Origin: Strongylocentrotus droebachiensis
Lineage: Eukaryota; Echinodermata; Echinoidea; Camarodonta; Strongylocentrotidae
Assembly: GCA_035222895.1 (NCBI GenBank)
Contig: JAVYIG010000093.1
Location: 1-64,000, forward strand
Direction: 5' to 3'
Length of the DNA stretch: 64,000 bases
Shown here: one piece after another, positions 33,488-59,940 of the stretch
How the letters are laid out: the number at the start of each line of letters is the position of its first letter
How positions within the stretch are numbered: position 1 is the first letter of the stretch
Position numbers and translations under genes: made by a program
Notes under the pieces: model-generated
What the model was told of the DNA's origin: nothing
Seen by the model: the letters and a program-made list of their open reading frames with translations, nothing else
The model's database searches: none

Positions 33488-35536
33488 TATAATGGGTGCC
33501 TGCGAAGGAGAACTCGGCCAGAAAAGGGAACGATAACAGCCACTTCTACTCTGCCAGGGTCCGGTACTTGATGGAGTGTGCCTCGAAACACAACCACGAG
33601 GTCATGATCTACAGTGCCGACAACAAAAAAAGTCAAGGTGGGCGACACTACATTGGCGTGGACCGACGCATCAAAATCCGGAAAATATTCCCAACCAACG
33701 ACAAGCCAGTCTACTACGACCATGACTTCCCCCACTCCTGGGTACTTACTGACGCCTTCTGGGTACCTTGAGCTCGAGCCATCCACCCTTCTCACCAAAG
33801 ACAACCTTGGCAGAGACCATTATGTGTGAGTATCTTCTTAATATCCCAATGCCCCTTTAACATGAGCCAATCTTGTTTTCAAATAGCCAAACACTCGATC
33901 TACATGTACGCTATATAAATCGGTATCTTTCAATTAAAATTGTTTTCTGGAAAGGCGCATACGTCAAACATTTCAATGAAATGAATCTATTTCAGAAGTC
34001 AAATAAATTGAGATAATAATAATGTTGTTAACCTATACAAGTGATCCTTTAATTAGACAAATAATTTTCGCATACGGTAATAACAAATATTTGTCTAAGT
34101 AGTAGTTCACATACTTTTGCTTTGTCTGTCTGGTAAAACAAAAGAAAAACAATTTAGTTTGTTTAAGTTTTGTTTTATTGCTTTTAGTAATAATTTGATA
34201 GTATGTTCCTTTCAACATTCAATTCCTATTTTCATACATTTTTAATTATTTCAAGCCAAATAAATGATGGATGAACACTTTTATCTTGCACATCCTTAAT
34301 CTCCTTTTCGTAAAATGCTAATTATCTCTAAAATTGCTAAAATTATATAACGATTATTTTTCAAAATTTGGCAGGAATATCCGAGGTCCTCCCATTAATA
34401 ATGAAACATAAAAATAAAAAGGTGACTTTGTCAATATTCATCCGTTTTCGCTCAACTTTAATTAATCCGATTCTCTGATTTTCTGCTTCCCCTCATAACA
34501 ACTTTACGTAAAGCTGGATTGCCCTTTAACTTGCTGTTGATAACAATTTGTTTGATGAGTGTTATCAATGTGTTAATTTTGTCCTGTCTTTCTTTTTTTC
34601 TTGTGCAGATCCCCCCAATCAGGCCCGTCTGAAATCTTCTTGAGGAGTCCGCGTTCCGCATGCAACATAGCTTCCCATCTGGATAACATGTCACAGATAT
34701 AACAGAGGAAATCTTCGCATAAATCGGTACTCTTCATGATTGTTGACGGCGGACAGACTTCAATGTGAATCATATCATTAATATGTTCTACTACTCGAGG
34801 TTCTTCAAGGATGCCGATCTGGACGCTCTCGTCATCACGTCTTACTGCCCCGGGGACTCGGCCTTGAACCCCATCGAACATCTCTGGGCACCTTGTACTC
34901 ATGCGTTAGCATCGGTATACCTGCGTTCGACATTGGAAGGAGAAGCAGTTCCTCCATGTGCACAAGCACGACTGTCTGCACAAGGAAAAGCTAACAAAGG
35001 AACATATGGTCTTCGACGCAGCAACCTCATCAATCAGGGACGTCCACTGGAATCATCTTACATTCAATGGAAGTGATGTGAATGTTCACTGTGTACCGAG
35101 CGGGTATGTTCCCGAATGTGGCAAGGACTATGTTGAGGTTAAGCGGGTCCTCGGCGGATCGGCTAAGGCATGAAAGAAAGCGACTTCAAAGACAACTTCG
35201 ACTTCTGCATGCAGCACATCGACAGACGCATTGGAACGATCATTTTCACGAAGTGCAAGAGAGAAGAATGGTCTGTACTGTGCAAGGAAGCCTCCTCGAG
35301 TTTCAGCAGATCTACTGGACTGTTTGCGTGCTTTTCCATCTCCACAGCCAAGTTCTACGCACCCTGGACATTTCATGACATTTGGAGAATCGTTGTTGGT
35401 ACCTCGTGCTCCTCCCTGTGAACACCTACCACTGTTTAGAGAGAAGGGTCTTGGGAGGTGCAGCTTTCCGGAGTGCTCGTATGTATTTAACAGTCAGAAG
35501 GACGTAACTGACCACCGTCGTAAGTTTCACCGATAG
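33488..35536 (+). pseudogene. Decayed DDE-like protein gene with C-terminal C2H2 finger
   Basis: Two exon-like parts, 33488-33825 (donor GT|GTGAGT) and 34610-35536 (acceptor TGTGCAG). Readable blocks are HFYSARVRYLMECASK, SADNK, KVKVGDTTLA, NDKPVYYDHDF, PGYLLTPSGYLELEP, FNVNHIINMFYYSRFF, DSALNPIEHLWAP and HPGHFMTF. A terminal C-x4-C-x12-H-x4-H-like finger reads CSFPECSYVFNSQKD...HRRKFH. NPIEHLW and VDGG-D resemble the acidic pairs of DDE transposases/integrases. The blocks alternate between frames (at least three shifts in exon 1, more in exon 2, plus stops), so it is broken. From memory the block order matches an uncharacterised invertebrate family; this needs a search. No terminal repeats were found. 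Confidence 0.7.
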
Positions 35537-35539
35537 GTA

Positions 35540-36880
35540 CATGAACATGTAAACTCCTACAACCACCCATGAAAATAACGATTCTCCAGGCGCAGGGAAT
35601 TATTTCTCATGCATAAATAAGGCATTCTATATGATGTATATATTGCAAATATCTGAAGTTGATTTACATTTCAGCATATCAACGAACATGGAGATGCTTT
35701 TCTTTCCTCTAACATTGTTTGATAATTCAATTAGATAATCGGCTTTGAAGAAAGCTATTTGTTGATTTATTTCATTGAATTGTTAAAGTTGAATACATTT
35801 AATAGCGATTCAAGTGTGGCATTAACAAGAAATTTTATCTGAAAATGCATAGCCGAGACAAAATAGCTCCAATCTGATAGTCAATGCATGATTTGGTGGC
35901 TCATTTCCATGGGCTTGCAGAGAGTAATTCGATCACACTATTTACTTGATTGTTTCACAAACAATATAACAACAGGGTCATAGCAGGGATAGTAATTTGA
36001 ATATAAATGTATATGTCATATAATGGAGTTAAGTTCGATTGATAATAGATGCATGTAATTTATATATACGTTTACTATAATAATTTGTGAAATGAGCACG
36101 TATAATTGAATAAAAATAATCGACAAGTGTTATATATTTCATGCATAATACTATTAAAGGTTGCTAAAATGAAAATGATGAAATCGTTTGAATAATTAAT
36201 TTTCTCCTCCCTTGTGTGTGGATGTGTGGTACGGAGCAAAAGCGGATCAAGTGAATCAAGTCATCGAGTAGAAAAAAGTAGAAAATTAATTCAATTTTAC
36301 ACAGATTTTAGTGTTCTTTTTAGTCGAGTGGACCTTCAAGTGGTTTTGGATTGATTATTTGGTTTGGGCCAAGAAGTGGCAAGTGACTCACGTAAATTAA
36401 AAAATACTTTGCCCATAGACCTGGTGCTTAGACTTAATACTAACTTGGATTTTTACTTGGAAGTAAAGCTATTAAAAGCTCATTTGCCCCTCGTCATATT
36501 GTATAGAAGAAGGTGGACAACATTATATAAAGAGAAAAAATAAACTTTCTCTTTTATTTATATTTTAACAAAAATAGCATGAATACCTTTAATACAAAAA
36601 CAGAATCAATCTTGAAGAAAAATGTGAAAAGGACTCAACAAATACAAAATAAAAAATAGGATTCTAGAGCGGAAGATGATAAGGGAAACGTTATAGTTTG
36701 TAAGTACAGTATTGGCAAATTTTGACAATTATAGTTTGTAAGTATTGACGAAGAATATACAAACAAAAATGACACAGAAATATTTGAAAGTATTTGAGAC
36801 CTGTATATAGAGTATGCGAAAAGAGTTGAGTCTCGGCCCACCTACAGCTAACTTACGTAAGAGGAACAATGAAACTGGCC
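35540..36880. other. Intergenic, no gene seen
   Basis: AT-rich DNA without exon, repeat or RNA evidence. Confidence 0.6.
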
Positions 36881-36886
36881 GAGGAC

Positions 36887-37215
36887 AGGCGCGTATACAG
36901 GGGGGAGGGAGGGGGGGGGGGTTAACCCCTCCCTTATTCTTTTTTAATGTGTGTGTTTTAGAGGAAAAAAACCCCACCCCTCCCCTCAATTTGTTTTTGA
37001 TACAAACAAAAAAACACTTTTGCTATAAAAGGGTGATCAATAAAAAAGTGATTCCCGCTCGCCCCCTCCCCCTACTGAACGAAATATCGGTCGGCATAAT
37101 TTTCAAATTTCCAAGACGAAAACAAAAATGCTCTTACTCCCTCCCCCCCCCCCCCCCCCCGCTGATTCACCGACTAGCTGAGTCGTTGCAAAATTTTCCT
37201 CAAAAACTGGACCAA
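36887..37215. mobile_element. MITE, CGTACGCAGG subfamily
   Basis: Starts CAGGCGCGTATACAGG. Internal blocks (GAGTCGTTGCAAAATTTTCC, a C run) match 21060-21349. The right terminus is unclear. Confidence 0.6.
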
Positions 37216-37479
37216 AATAAAAATTAAAAAACATTGTATGGAAAGGTATCAGCGAAAGTCACTATGGTACAGACATCGCGGAGCTGTAAATACGCTGTTC
37301 TACGAATTTCATGTTAGAGAAAACTTGACATGTTTTATGAAAAAGTACAATTATAATGAATAATATGAAAGTACCAAAAAACAGGAGCAATGGATAATGA
37401 TAGTAAATACTTTGGAAATACCCTCAAGTCCACTACTTTTAATTAGTGGCAGGGAAAGGCAATTTTAGGCTTGAAAAGA

Positions 37480-37808
37480 CGTCTACAGGTTTAATACCGG
37501 AAAGAACAGGTCTAAATAACGAGCCAACATGAACATGGCGTGCCGACTGCGAGCGGAGCGCAATATTAGTATTTTTAAAGACCCATACCCGATGCAGGCG
37601 CACTGGATAATCTTCAGCGCTAAGCTACGCATGCTCCTTGCGTGTAGCATGCTCAGAGTGTCGTGTGGTCGCAAGCGGCATGAGGTAATCAGTTGATTGA
37701 GTGAAGCAAACCGGATGCGTGAGGTCTGGAAGATTAGAGGCATGCCTTTGGCGTGCGATCCAAACCCCCGGCGTGCAGCACGCTAAGACATTTTTGACGT
37801 GACGCCTA
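37480..37808. repeat. GCATGC-rich dispersed repeat, copy 2 (inverted)
   Basis: The complement of TGACGTCAAAAATGTCTTAG and of TCACTCAATCAACTGATTAC, shared with the 55, 58 and 61 kb copies. It abuts the EGF array exactly at its left border. Confidence 0.7.
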
Positions 37809-37950
37809 TATATTTGTTTCAAAGCAAAAAAATTACATGACAAAACAAGACAAAGGTCATGACTTAGAGCGTGATGAAAGATAGCATTATACGAAGAGAG
37901 AGAGAGAAACCTATTACCAATGAAAACGAAAATAGAATACACGAGCTTAA

Positions 37951-38509
37951 AGGTATGGTTGAGTTCTGTTTTCAGACCGCAAATGCCTTCAAAGTGCATG
38001 GTTATTGCTCTTATTCTTATCTATGACATTTTGTGACCTTTTAGAACCTAAAATTGCTATGAAGGTAATTTTAGACCCCAAAATGTGTGAAATTTAGCCA
38101 ATACGATCATACCAATTCAGCTCCACTTTAAAAAAAACACGGTGACCGTTAATTAATTATTTAATTAAAAATAACAATTAATGAGCCGGCTAATTGTTGG
38201 TAATATAAGCAACAGGAAAATGCCAACAAAAAAGCCAACATCGGCACTGGCTGATATACGACGTAAAAGGCGTTATTTCGTTTTTTTCAACGTTTTTTTT
38301 CAAATTTGTCAAAATATCTAATATTTGTGGTGGTACACAAGTATTAGAAATCGTTATATTTCAGCCGTCTCTGAACCGATTTTGATCAAACAAAGATGAT
38401 TTTGTCATTTTAATACTATGTTCTTTCAAATTTGACACTCAGTTTTTAATCATCTAACAAAAAAAAATATTTTGTGTAGCACCCTCTGCAACAGAACTCA
38501 ACTATCCCT
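37951..38509. mobile_element. TTAA MITE in array unit 1
   Basis: Ends AGGTATGGTTGAGTTCTGTT and the complement of AGGGATAGTTGAGTTCTGTT, flanked by TTAA at 37947-37950 and 38510-38513. Confidence 0.88.
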
Positions 38510-38847
38510 TTAAGAAAGCTACTGCTAATGGGCAGAGCTGTATAATACTGTGCTGTTTATTCAGTGTTATACAACATAATATAAGTTAAGTTTCAACGCT
38601 TGGTGAAGCATTTGATTAGATTAATTTCTCATTTCCCTAACTGCAACCCTCATCCTAGCATGAAACCTAAACCTAAAACCCAACTGCAAACCTCAGTCTA
38701 ACGTATTTATTATTATTATAGTTATTTATCTGACAAGGACATTACTTTTGTATGAACATCATCTTAAATCAAATGAAATCACATACAAATATTGTGCTTG
38801 AGGTTTTATATTCAAAACAAAACATCAAAAGGAAAGAAAATATTCAC

Positions 38848-52118
<13,271 letters not shown>

Positions 52119-52121
52119 CTG

Positions 52122-52990
52122 AAAATGAAAGTAAATGACATGAACAATCATCAGTGAACTAAAACCAGCTCTGTGTTACTTTCTATGGTAGTGGATGAGT
52201 TATAATCTTTATTTAAAAAAGGGAGAGAAAGGAAAAGAAAACAGTATTTTATTTTCATTTATTTATGTCTTATCCTGCGGGCTCTGTAATTGTTATTACC
52301 CCCCCCCCCCCTTCCCTCGTTTCCAAGTACTCCTAGGTTGAGAGGAAATATGTGGGGGAAACACCATGCCCAAGGATGTAAGCAGTAGCAGTGAGCAAGG
52401 AACGAACCTTTTGTATGAGTCCTCACCAATATACCACGGTGCTCTATGTTATTTTGATATTCAGAAGCTGGTAAATAACTCATTGACATTTGTTTTTCAA
52501 CTTAATATCATCAACATTCTCTTCAACCTTCATAATGAAAGGAAATTATTTAAAAAATGTTCCCAACTTGTGCGTGGAGGAATTGGCATAGAGGAAAAGA
52601 GGGAAAGACAAGTGAATCTTCTCACGCTTTAATAACGACGGTGAATATTCAGGTTTTCCCGTCCATGTTAAGACCTTTGACAATCAATTTAATAATTTTT
52701 GTTAATTCAATTTCGTCCCGAAACTCCTTAATCTTGAACATCTTGTAGTCATTTGCATATTTAGTCATTCTTTTTTTGGTATACTTTGTCCAATCAATTT
52801 CATCATTTCGCATCCAATTTCGTTAAAGTTAAATCACGTTCGTCATCCGGCCTCGGCTGCCATGATCACATTTATATCTTCTTCATTCTAATTTGTTATA
52901 CAGTTGATTCCACTCCGTTGATTCCACTGTTCGCAGGATTTAGCATTTAACAACACTAGTTAACTGGTATCAATCAAAATAGTTCGCCTG
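52122..52990. other. Upstream of the EGF gene, no gene seen
   Basis: Would include the promoter or a 5' UTR exon of the EGF gene. No TATA box or other element can be supported. A poly-C run lies at about 52300-52311. Confidence 0.45.
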
Positions 52991-52999
52991 AAATTGTGT

Positions 53000-53680
53000 A
53001 CAGAGTATGGTACAGGATGTTACTAATGTTGGCTTTGATGTAGATATGGTTATCTCTCCTGAGAAGGTAAAAGAAGCTATTATAAAATTAGACGACAATA
53101 AGTCATGTGGTCTTGATACTATAACAGCTGAACATTTAAAGTTTGCAAGTCCGAAACTCATGCCCTTGCTTGCACTGTGCATTTCCGGCTTTGTTATTCA
53201 TGGTATCTTACCAGATAGTATGATTTCCCTTGTTTTGGTGCCAGTCATTTAAAATAAAACTGGTCGCATTACTAGTAAGGACAACTATAGACCTATAGCA
53301 TTGGCTAGTGTCCTGTCCAAAGTGCTGGAAAGGGTATTTCTTGGTAGGTTGGAGATGTATATGCTTACTAAACATAACCAGTTCGGTTTTAAGGCCAAAC
53401 ATGGCACAGACGTGTTTATATTTGCTCTGAAGGATATTATTGCAAGTTATCGTAGCAGAAATTCTTCCTTGTTTCTTTGTTTTCCTGATGCTTCCAAAGC
53501 TTTTGATCGGGTAAATCATGAAAAGCTGTTTACGAAAAGGGCTGATAGAGGTATTCCTAAGTACCTGATTAGGATACTGTGTTGGTATACCCATCAAACT
53601 ATGATGGCTAGATGGGGAAGTAGTGTGTCTGAACCATTCCATGTCAGTAATGGAGTTAGGCGAGGCGTCAAAAATAAATA
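53000..53680 (+). pseudogene. LINE reverse transcriptase fragment
   Basis: One frame with a single in-frame stop at 53250-53252, after VLVPVI. Blocks: CGLDTITAEHLKFA, DNYRPIALASVLSKVLERV, QFGFKAKHGTD, FPDASKAFDRVNHEKLF (first catalytic Asp region) and NGVRRG. The YADD centre and everything after it are lost where the sequence runs into a GC-rich repeat. It is a different lineage from the LINE at 8071. Confidence 0.88.
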
Positions 53681-53684
53681 TACC

Positions 53685-53990
53685 AGCCGGCGGCAGCTAA
53701 CTGCACTTATGCGTCTTGGCTGCATTTTTTTAATTAGCTGAGCCGGCTACCGCTGGCGGTAGGAAATGGTATCCAAAAGCATGCGCCGGCTGCCGCCTTT
53801 CGAATGGAAACCGAGCCTCGGAAAAAGCTAGAAAACATGAGCTCAGCCTGGCTGCCGCCGGCAGGAGGACAGTGATATGCCGCCAAACTCCAGCCTCTCG
53901 CATGGAAGCCGAGCCTCTTCTCAATGAGGTCGTCTGGGCCTAATTGAAACAGCCACCCCGCGGCCTGGCTCACCGCCACATCCTGCCAAT
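53685..53990. repeat. GC-rich repeat of unknown type
   Basis: Several direct and inverted GGCTGCCGCCGGC-like words. Joins directly onto the truncated LINE. Confidence 0.45.
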
Positions 53991-54344
53991 CGATATCTTC
54001 ATAAAGCAGAATCTAATTTGTCAGAGCAAAAGAAACAGCGCCATCTTATGATCACTGATAAATAACTCGAAAAAACAGTATAGCCTTGCGAAAATAATCT
54101 TTTCAGATTGGACAGCCTTATAAACCCCAAAACAACAATAACAACTTGTCACTAGAGACAAATATGTGGTCATTCTTTTCTGATATGCCTTTTTTAATAA
54201 AGAGACCAGTCGTACCGTGGATATATGTGGGCTCACTTTATGTAGATGCATCCTGCCTGTAAACGGATTAGATGCCTTGTATTTTCATATTCAAAAAAAA
54301 TAATTTTGGTAACAACATAAGATTTGCTATTTTAATATTTTGGG

Positions 54345-54620
54345 GTTCAGGGGCGGAGCCCCCGGGAGCTCAGGGATTTTAGGCGTTTAATTACGGTCAG
54401 ATAAACATTCGGGGGCCCGCTTTAGGGCCTTTGGTTTGGTCCAGAAGGCAGAGCCGCCGGAAGCTCAGGGGTTTAAGGCGTTTTTATTACGGTCAGGTGA
54501 GTATTTTTTGATACCATATTATTTTGTGACACTGGCAGGACACTCTTTGACTTGAGGTCTAGGGGACGGAGTCCCCAAGAATTTCAGGGGTTTTAGGCGT
54601 TAAATTACCGTCAAATGACC
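54345..54620. repeat. Three diverged units of about 105 bp
   Basis: GGCGGAGCCCCCGGGAGCTC, AGGGATTTTAGGCGTTTAAT and TACGGTCA recur at about 54354, 54449 and 54562. Confidence 0.7.
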
Positions 54621-55846
54621 ATCATTTAGCAACATTTGTAAGTCACCGTAAGGTTATGGAATTAGAAATACAATACAATACAATACAATGAACATTTAGG
54701 GCGCCATTCCCATAAACCACGTTTTAATTTTGCCTCCCCCGATCCACAACTTGTTGGCTTCTTTTCTTTTCTTCTTTTCCCCTTTCCTTTATCTCCTCTT
54801 TTCCTTTTTTCGTTCCCTTTCCTTCTTTCGCTCTTAATTTTTTTTGGATTGGAGTTGGGTTGGGGAGGGTTGAGGAGGCAACAGCTTGAGAGGCAAGGCC
54901 CTCGATCTCCTTACCCCCTTTTCTTTGCTTCTTCCTCTTCTTTGACCCATTTTTTGTTCGTGAAATCCATGCAATACTGTTTAATGCGCCCACAGGCTTT
55001 GCAGGGTTGGCGCATAGAGTCCCTTTTATATACCAAGAGTTTTGACACGAAGCGTCCGTTTTGTTGCGTTTTGTTGGAAACAGTTATGGCGTTTGAATTA
55101 TACTTTGGACATGCTTGGAGTCATCAGTTGATTGGGTGAAACAAGCCCCTTGCGTGCGGCAGGGGAAAATAAAGCATGCCATTAATGGGGTGCGACCCAT
55201 GCCCCCGACGTGCCGGGCAGCATGCTGAGACATTTTAGTCGTCATGCTTTACTCAATATATTTACAGAGCATTCATCAAACATTGAACATCCGACAACCC
55301 CCCCCCCCCCCCCCCCTCACACACATAGCCTATGCCATGCCGACACTTTGGGTAATTCAAGTTAGGCAGCCTTAACCCGCGCCACAACAATAGAATCTGG
55401 CAAGCCGGACAAAAGCGATCAAACTAGTGTTGAATGAGCGCGCGAATAGTAAAAAGCTACTAGTATAATTATGACAACAAATGCTTAGTTGATGAGCTCG
55501 CCATTGACTTGTTTGTTATTATTTGTATATATTAAGTCCCCAAATAACATATAAAGGTGTACGTTAGATATAGTATTTGATCGTGAATCCTAACTTTTCC
55601 TTTTATTATGTCTGTTTAACTTTATATTTTATATTTGTTTCCATGACGCGCCGCCCCACGAAAAAGCGTTGAGTCGCCGAGCGCGCGACTACGTAGTAAA
55701 AAGCTACTAGTATATGACAACAGATACTTCATTGTTAGGCTCGCCGTTGACATGTTTGTTATTAAGCCAAATAATAAAAATAACGTGTTTCTCGTCCAAA
55801 CTTTAACACAAAACGGAGGAGGCATGCAGGGCATTACTTTTTACTA

Positions 55847-57123
55847 TAGGATTTCCCGGCCAAATTCGCGTGTTTGTCATTCGAATTCATTTACTTTGCA
55901 TTTAAGTTAGCGCAGATCGGCTTTGCCATGCCAATTATCATTCAATTTTCCAGTATTTGTATTTAATTTAGGATTTTGGTCGAAGGGTTTCATAGATCTG
56001 TCATTCAATTTAGAAACTGCTCAAATAGCATTCAAATTAATATTCACTTGTCAAAGCGTATTTTTTTTCATTTAAATTAACTCCTGTCATTCGTATTCGT
56101 AATATTTTTATTCAAGTTAGGAATGTTAGGGGGAAGAATTGCAACAAATTTTTACAGTTTTTAAATAATGCAGTTAAAATGCATCATTTGCCATTGGGGT
56201 CTAAGCTGTTATTCCATTTATTTATTTTCAGGACAATGCAGATGGGTGTAGTCAGACATAGAGTAAAGAAGGGGCGAAATCAAGGGATAAGGCATTTCTG
56301 CACAGACATGTTCATATACCCGGGAAAGGTGGGGGTACCCTCAGAGGCCCCTTTTTACTACAGACTCGGAATTTTACAAAAGTAATTCACATCGTCTCTT
56401 ATACCCAGCACACCACTCTGTTTTTCTTAAAGAGTTTCATAGTTTACTTGCCCGCCAGCAGATCGATAACTAAAGACATGGCTAAATAATGAATCATGTT
56501 CAAATTGTTGACTCTAGTCCCTACCCCAGTCACAATATTGTACCCTTCTTCCATAATAAATTTATGATGAAACATAAGACAAACAACTTCCTTGCATGAA
56601 CATTTACAAATATACCGAGACTATCAGGTCCGTAGATGCAAGTCGTTTTTTTCTTCTTAACAATCAAACTTAAATGCTGATGAATATCAGATCAATCTAA
56701 TAAGTATAAGTGTATAAATGCAAGAAAATTAAATAAGATGAAATACACATGAAAAAAAAATCTTGAAAGAAAAAGAATGAGCTATAAAAAGTGTGTAATA
56801 AACGAGAAATGTATATTGACCATCAATTTAAGTGCACAAAGTGCTAATTTGAATGCTACAAATGAATTAGAATGCTAGAAGTACATCGTCGCGTTGTCAG
56901 AAAATCGTGTTGAGCCAAATCGAATGACCAAATAGCGAAAGAAGCACATTGTTTATTAATTTGAATGAAACATACGTAGATTCTAACCAAAATTCCATAG
57001 ATTTGAAAACTAGAAAAGGGAATATAAACCCGATATATAGCTGACTGCACTAAAACCGTCGAATTTGAACGCAAGACAAATTAATTTGAATGACAAACTC
57101 GCGAATTTGGCCGGGAAATCCTA
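55847..57123. mobile_element. 1.28-kb element in the palindrome centre
   Basis: Ends TAGGATTTCCCGGCCAAATT and its complement, inverted over about 38 bp. TA flanks both sides. CATTCAAATT-like words recur in both orientations. No transposase seen. Confidence 0.75.
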
Positions 57124-57129
57124 TATTTT

Positions 57130-57930
57130 TCATTTTTTTTCCAAGATGGCTGCCAATTGCTTATTATAGCTGGCCAAGCCCATTTATTCACAGATATTGT
57201 GCTAAGTGAGTATAGTGATGTAATGTATGACAAAATAAATGATTTGTATCATTTTAGAAGATATTTAAACAAAATATATATCACAGGCTTTTTTGTTGGG
57301 GGGGGGGGGGGCGTTCCGGAATAGTAAAACAAAAAAAGGAAGCGGCGGCCAAAAAGGAGGCGAGAAACACTTCGTTTTTGTTATTTGGCCTCATTCATAT
57401 CTATTTAGTCCCCAAATAACCGATAGAGGCGACCTTAGATTTATATTTTCTTCGAAAGATAAAGTGCCCCTGATTTCTAGACTGAACTTTAAAACGCAAC
57501 TCATCAGAACTTGAAAACATGACGGCGACATACATTAGGCCAAATAAAATAAAAGTGTTTAGCGTCCTGCCTTTTCAAAAAATAGGAAGGAGGAGGCCTT
57601 TTTTCTTCTTTTTTTTTCTTTTTCAAAATGGCCGCTTGGTACATTTTCCCTGCAGCCAAGATGGCTGAGGGGATTTTTTAATTATAAAATCAGAAATAGA
57701 TCCATTTTAAACATACTATGTCCCTTTTGCAGCCTACATCAAATTCTGTAGAACTTTGCAGGAATTATGAATATGTTATGTATGTCCTATCTGTGAAATT
57801 TAAACTTGAGCAATGTCCTAATATTCAAATTATGCAATGAAACCGGTTTACTTGCTTGACTTCACTGTCAGACACTATTGGGTGACTGACTGGCTGTTAA
57901 TTGCCTTATGCTGTTGTTGTTACTTGTTCG
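57130..57930. other. Palindrome interior, no gene seen
   Basis: Contains a G run at 57298-57311 and CAAGATGGCTG words at 57142 and 57657. No exon recognised. Confidence 0.5.
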
Positions 57931-58917
57931 TGTGGCGGTGCGTCATGGAAACAAATAGAAAAAAATAAGTTAAACAGACATTTGTCTGAATATATACTGT
58001 ATGAAAAGAAAATGAAAAGTTAGGATTCACGATCAAATACTCTATCTAACGTACACCTTTATCGGTTATTTGGGGACTGTATATAAATATAAATAATAAA
58101 CAACAAGTCAACGGCGAGCTCAACAACTATAAGCATCTGTTGTCATATACTAGTAGCTTTTTACTATACGAAGTCGCGCGCTCGGTGACTCAACACTAGT
58201 TTGATCGCTTTTGTCCGGCTTGCCAGATTCTATTGTTCTGGCACGGATTAAGGCTGCCTAACTTGAATTACCCAAAGTATCGGCATGGCATAGGCTAGGT
58301 GTGTGGAGGGAGGGGTGATACTTTTTTAATAATATTATATTTGTCTAATGTTTAATGTTTGATGAATGTTCTGTAAATATATTGAGTAAAGCATGACGTC
58401 GAAAATGTCTTAGCATGCTGCCCGACACGTCCAAGGCATAGGTCGCACGCCATTAATGGCATGCCTTAATTTTCCATGCCACACGCATCCGGACTTATTT
58501 CACTCAATCAACTGATTACTTCATGCATGTCCAAATTATAATTCAAACGCCATATCTGTTTCCAACAAAACGCAACAAAACGGACGCTTCGTGTCGCAAC
58601 TCTTTGTATATTAAAGGGTACTATATATGCCCCATCCCTGCAGGCCTATGGGTGCATTAAACAGTATTGCATGCATTTCACGAACAATACATGGGTCAAA
58701 GGTTCCCCTTTGGTCTTCGACACCCCTCCCCCTCTCTCTCTCTCTCTCTCTCTTCCTCTCCCTTTCAAACGTGCCTTCCATCATATGGCAACGTTGCGTT
58801 CACATGTTATTCGCCGTATTAAAGTGATGGTGTTAGATATAGAGCGAAATAATTGAAAGTATATAACGAAAAATATTAAACTTGGAAAAAAGAAGAGAAA
58901 AATGACAGTGCTGATTA

Positions 58918-59940
58918 ATTGAGGAGTTGCAAATTGATCTGAAACTTAGGTGGCGGAAAATACATACATTATTGACCGGGGGCGCAAAATTGGTCTTTTA
59001 CTGAGATGGCGAAAAATTGATCTGAAACTTCGGGGGGGGGGGGGGGGGTCGCAAAATTGATCTGAAACTAAGGGGGGCGGCATTTTTATATTCGATTGAG
59101 GTAGCGCAAAATTTATCTTAACCTTCGGGGGCGCAACATCTATCTTAGACTAAAGAGGGGGCGCACAATTGATCTGAAACTAAGGTGGGCGCAAAATGGA
59201 TCTTTCATTGAGGGGGTGCAAAATTGAGTCTGAAACCTTTGGGGCAGGAATTTTTATTTTATTGAGGCAGCGCCAAATTGATCTGAAACTAAGGGGGTAG
59301 GACGTTTATATTTTAAGGGGGCGCAAAATTGGTCTGAAACTAAGGGGGCGCAAATTTGATCTAAAATTAAGAGGGGTGGCATTTTTATATTCGATTGAGG
59401 TAGCGCAAAATTTATCTTAACCTTCGGGGGCGCAACATCTATCTTAGACTAAAGAGGGGGCGCACAATTGATCTGAAACTAAGGTGGGCGCAAAATGGAT
59501 CTTTCATTGAGGGGGTGCAAAATTGAGTCTGAAACCTTTGGGGCAGGAATTTATATTTTATTGAGGCGGCGCCAAATTGATCTGAAACTAAGGGGGTAGG
59601 ACGTTTATATTTTAAGGGGGCGCAAAATTGGTCTGAAACTAAGGGGGCGCAAATTTGATCTGAAACTTAGGGTGCAGAAATTTATATTTTATTGAGGTGC
59701 CGCAACTTGTTCTCAAACTTAGGGGCGCAAAATTTATATTTAATTAAAGGGCCCGCGCCACATTGATCTGAAACTTGGGGGGTGGGGGGGGGGGGGTAGG
59801 ACGTTAATATGTTATTGAGGGGGCGCAAAAATTGAACTGAAAATAAGGGGGCGCAAATTTGATCTGAAACTTAGGGTGCAGAAATTTATATTTTATTGAG
59901 GTGCCGCAAATTGTTCTGAAACTTAGGGGGCGCAAAATGT
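58918..59940. repeat. GCGCAAAATTGATCTGAAAC minisatellite, unit 1
   Basis: Roughly 25 short units of 30-50 bp alternate GGGGGCGCAAAATTGATCTG with AAACTAAGG or TATTTTATTGAGG spacers. A 299-bp block starting at 59091 is repeated at 59390. Confidence 0.88.

Larger units (their letters stand above)
54950..58700. repeat. Large inverted repeat, arms about 0.7-0.75 kb
   Basis: The left arm 54950-55665 and right arm 57930-58700 are complementary across CCATGCAATACTGTTTAATG, GACACGAAGCGTCCGTTTTG, GGCATGGCATAGGCTATGTG-like, TTTGATCGCTTTTGTCCGG and TTAGGATTCACGATCAAATA blocks. The centre is near 56.8 kb. The left arm has a further direct partial duplicate at about 55665-55780. Confidence 0.82.

Noticed and set aside
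56179-56385. Open frame of 68 codons inside the 1.28-kb palindromic element
   Set aside because: Too short, no motif of a transposase, no repeat of the frame elsewhere.
58918-59940. CRISPR-like array
   Set aside because: The genome is animal, repeats and spacers vary in length, and spacers are themselves repeated. It is a minisatellite.
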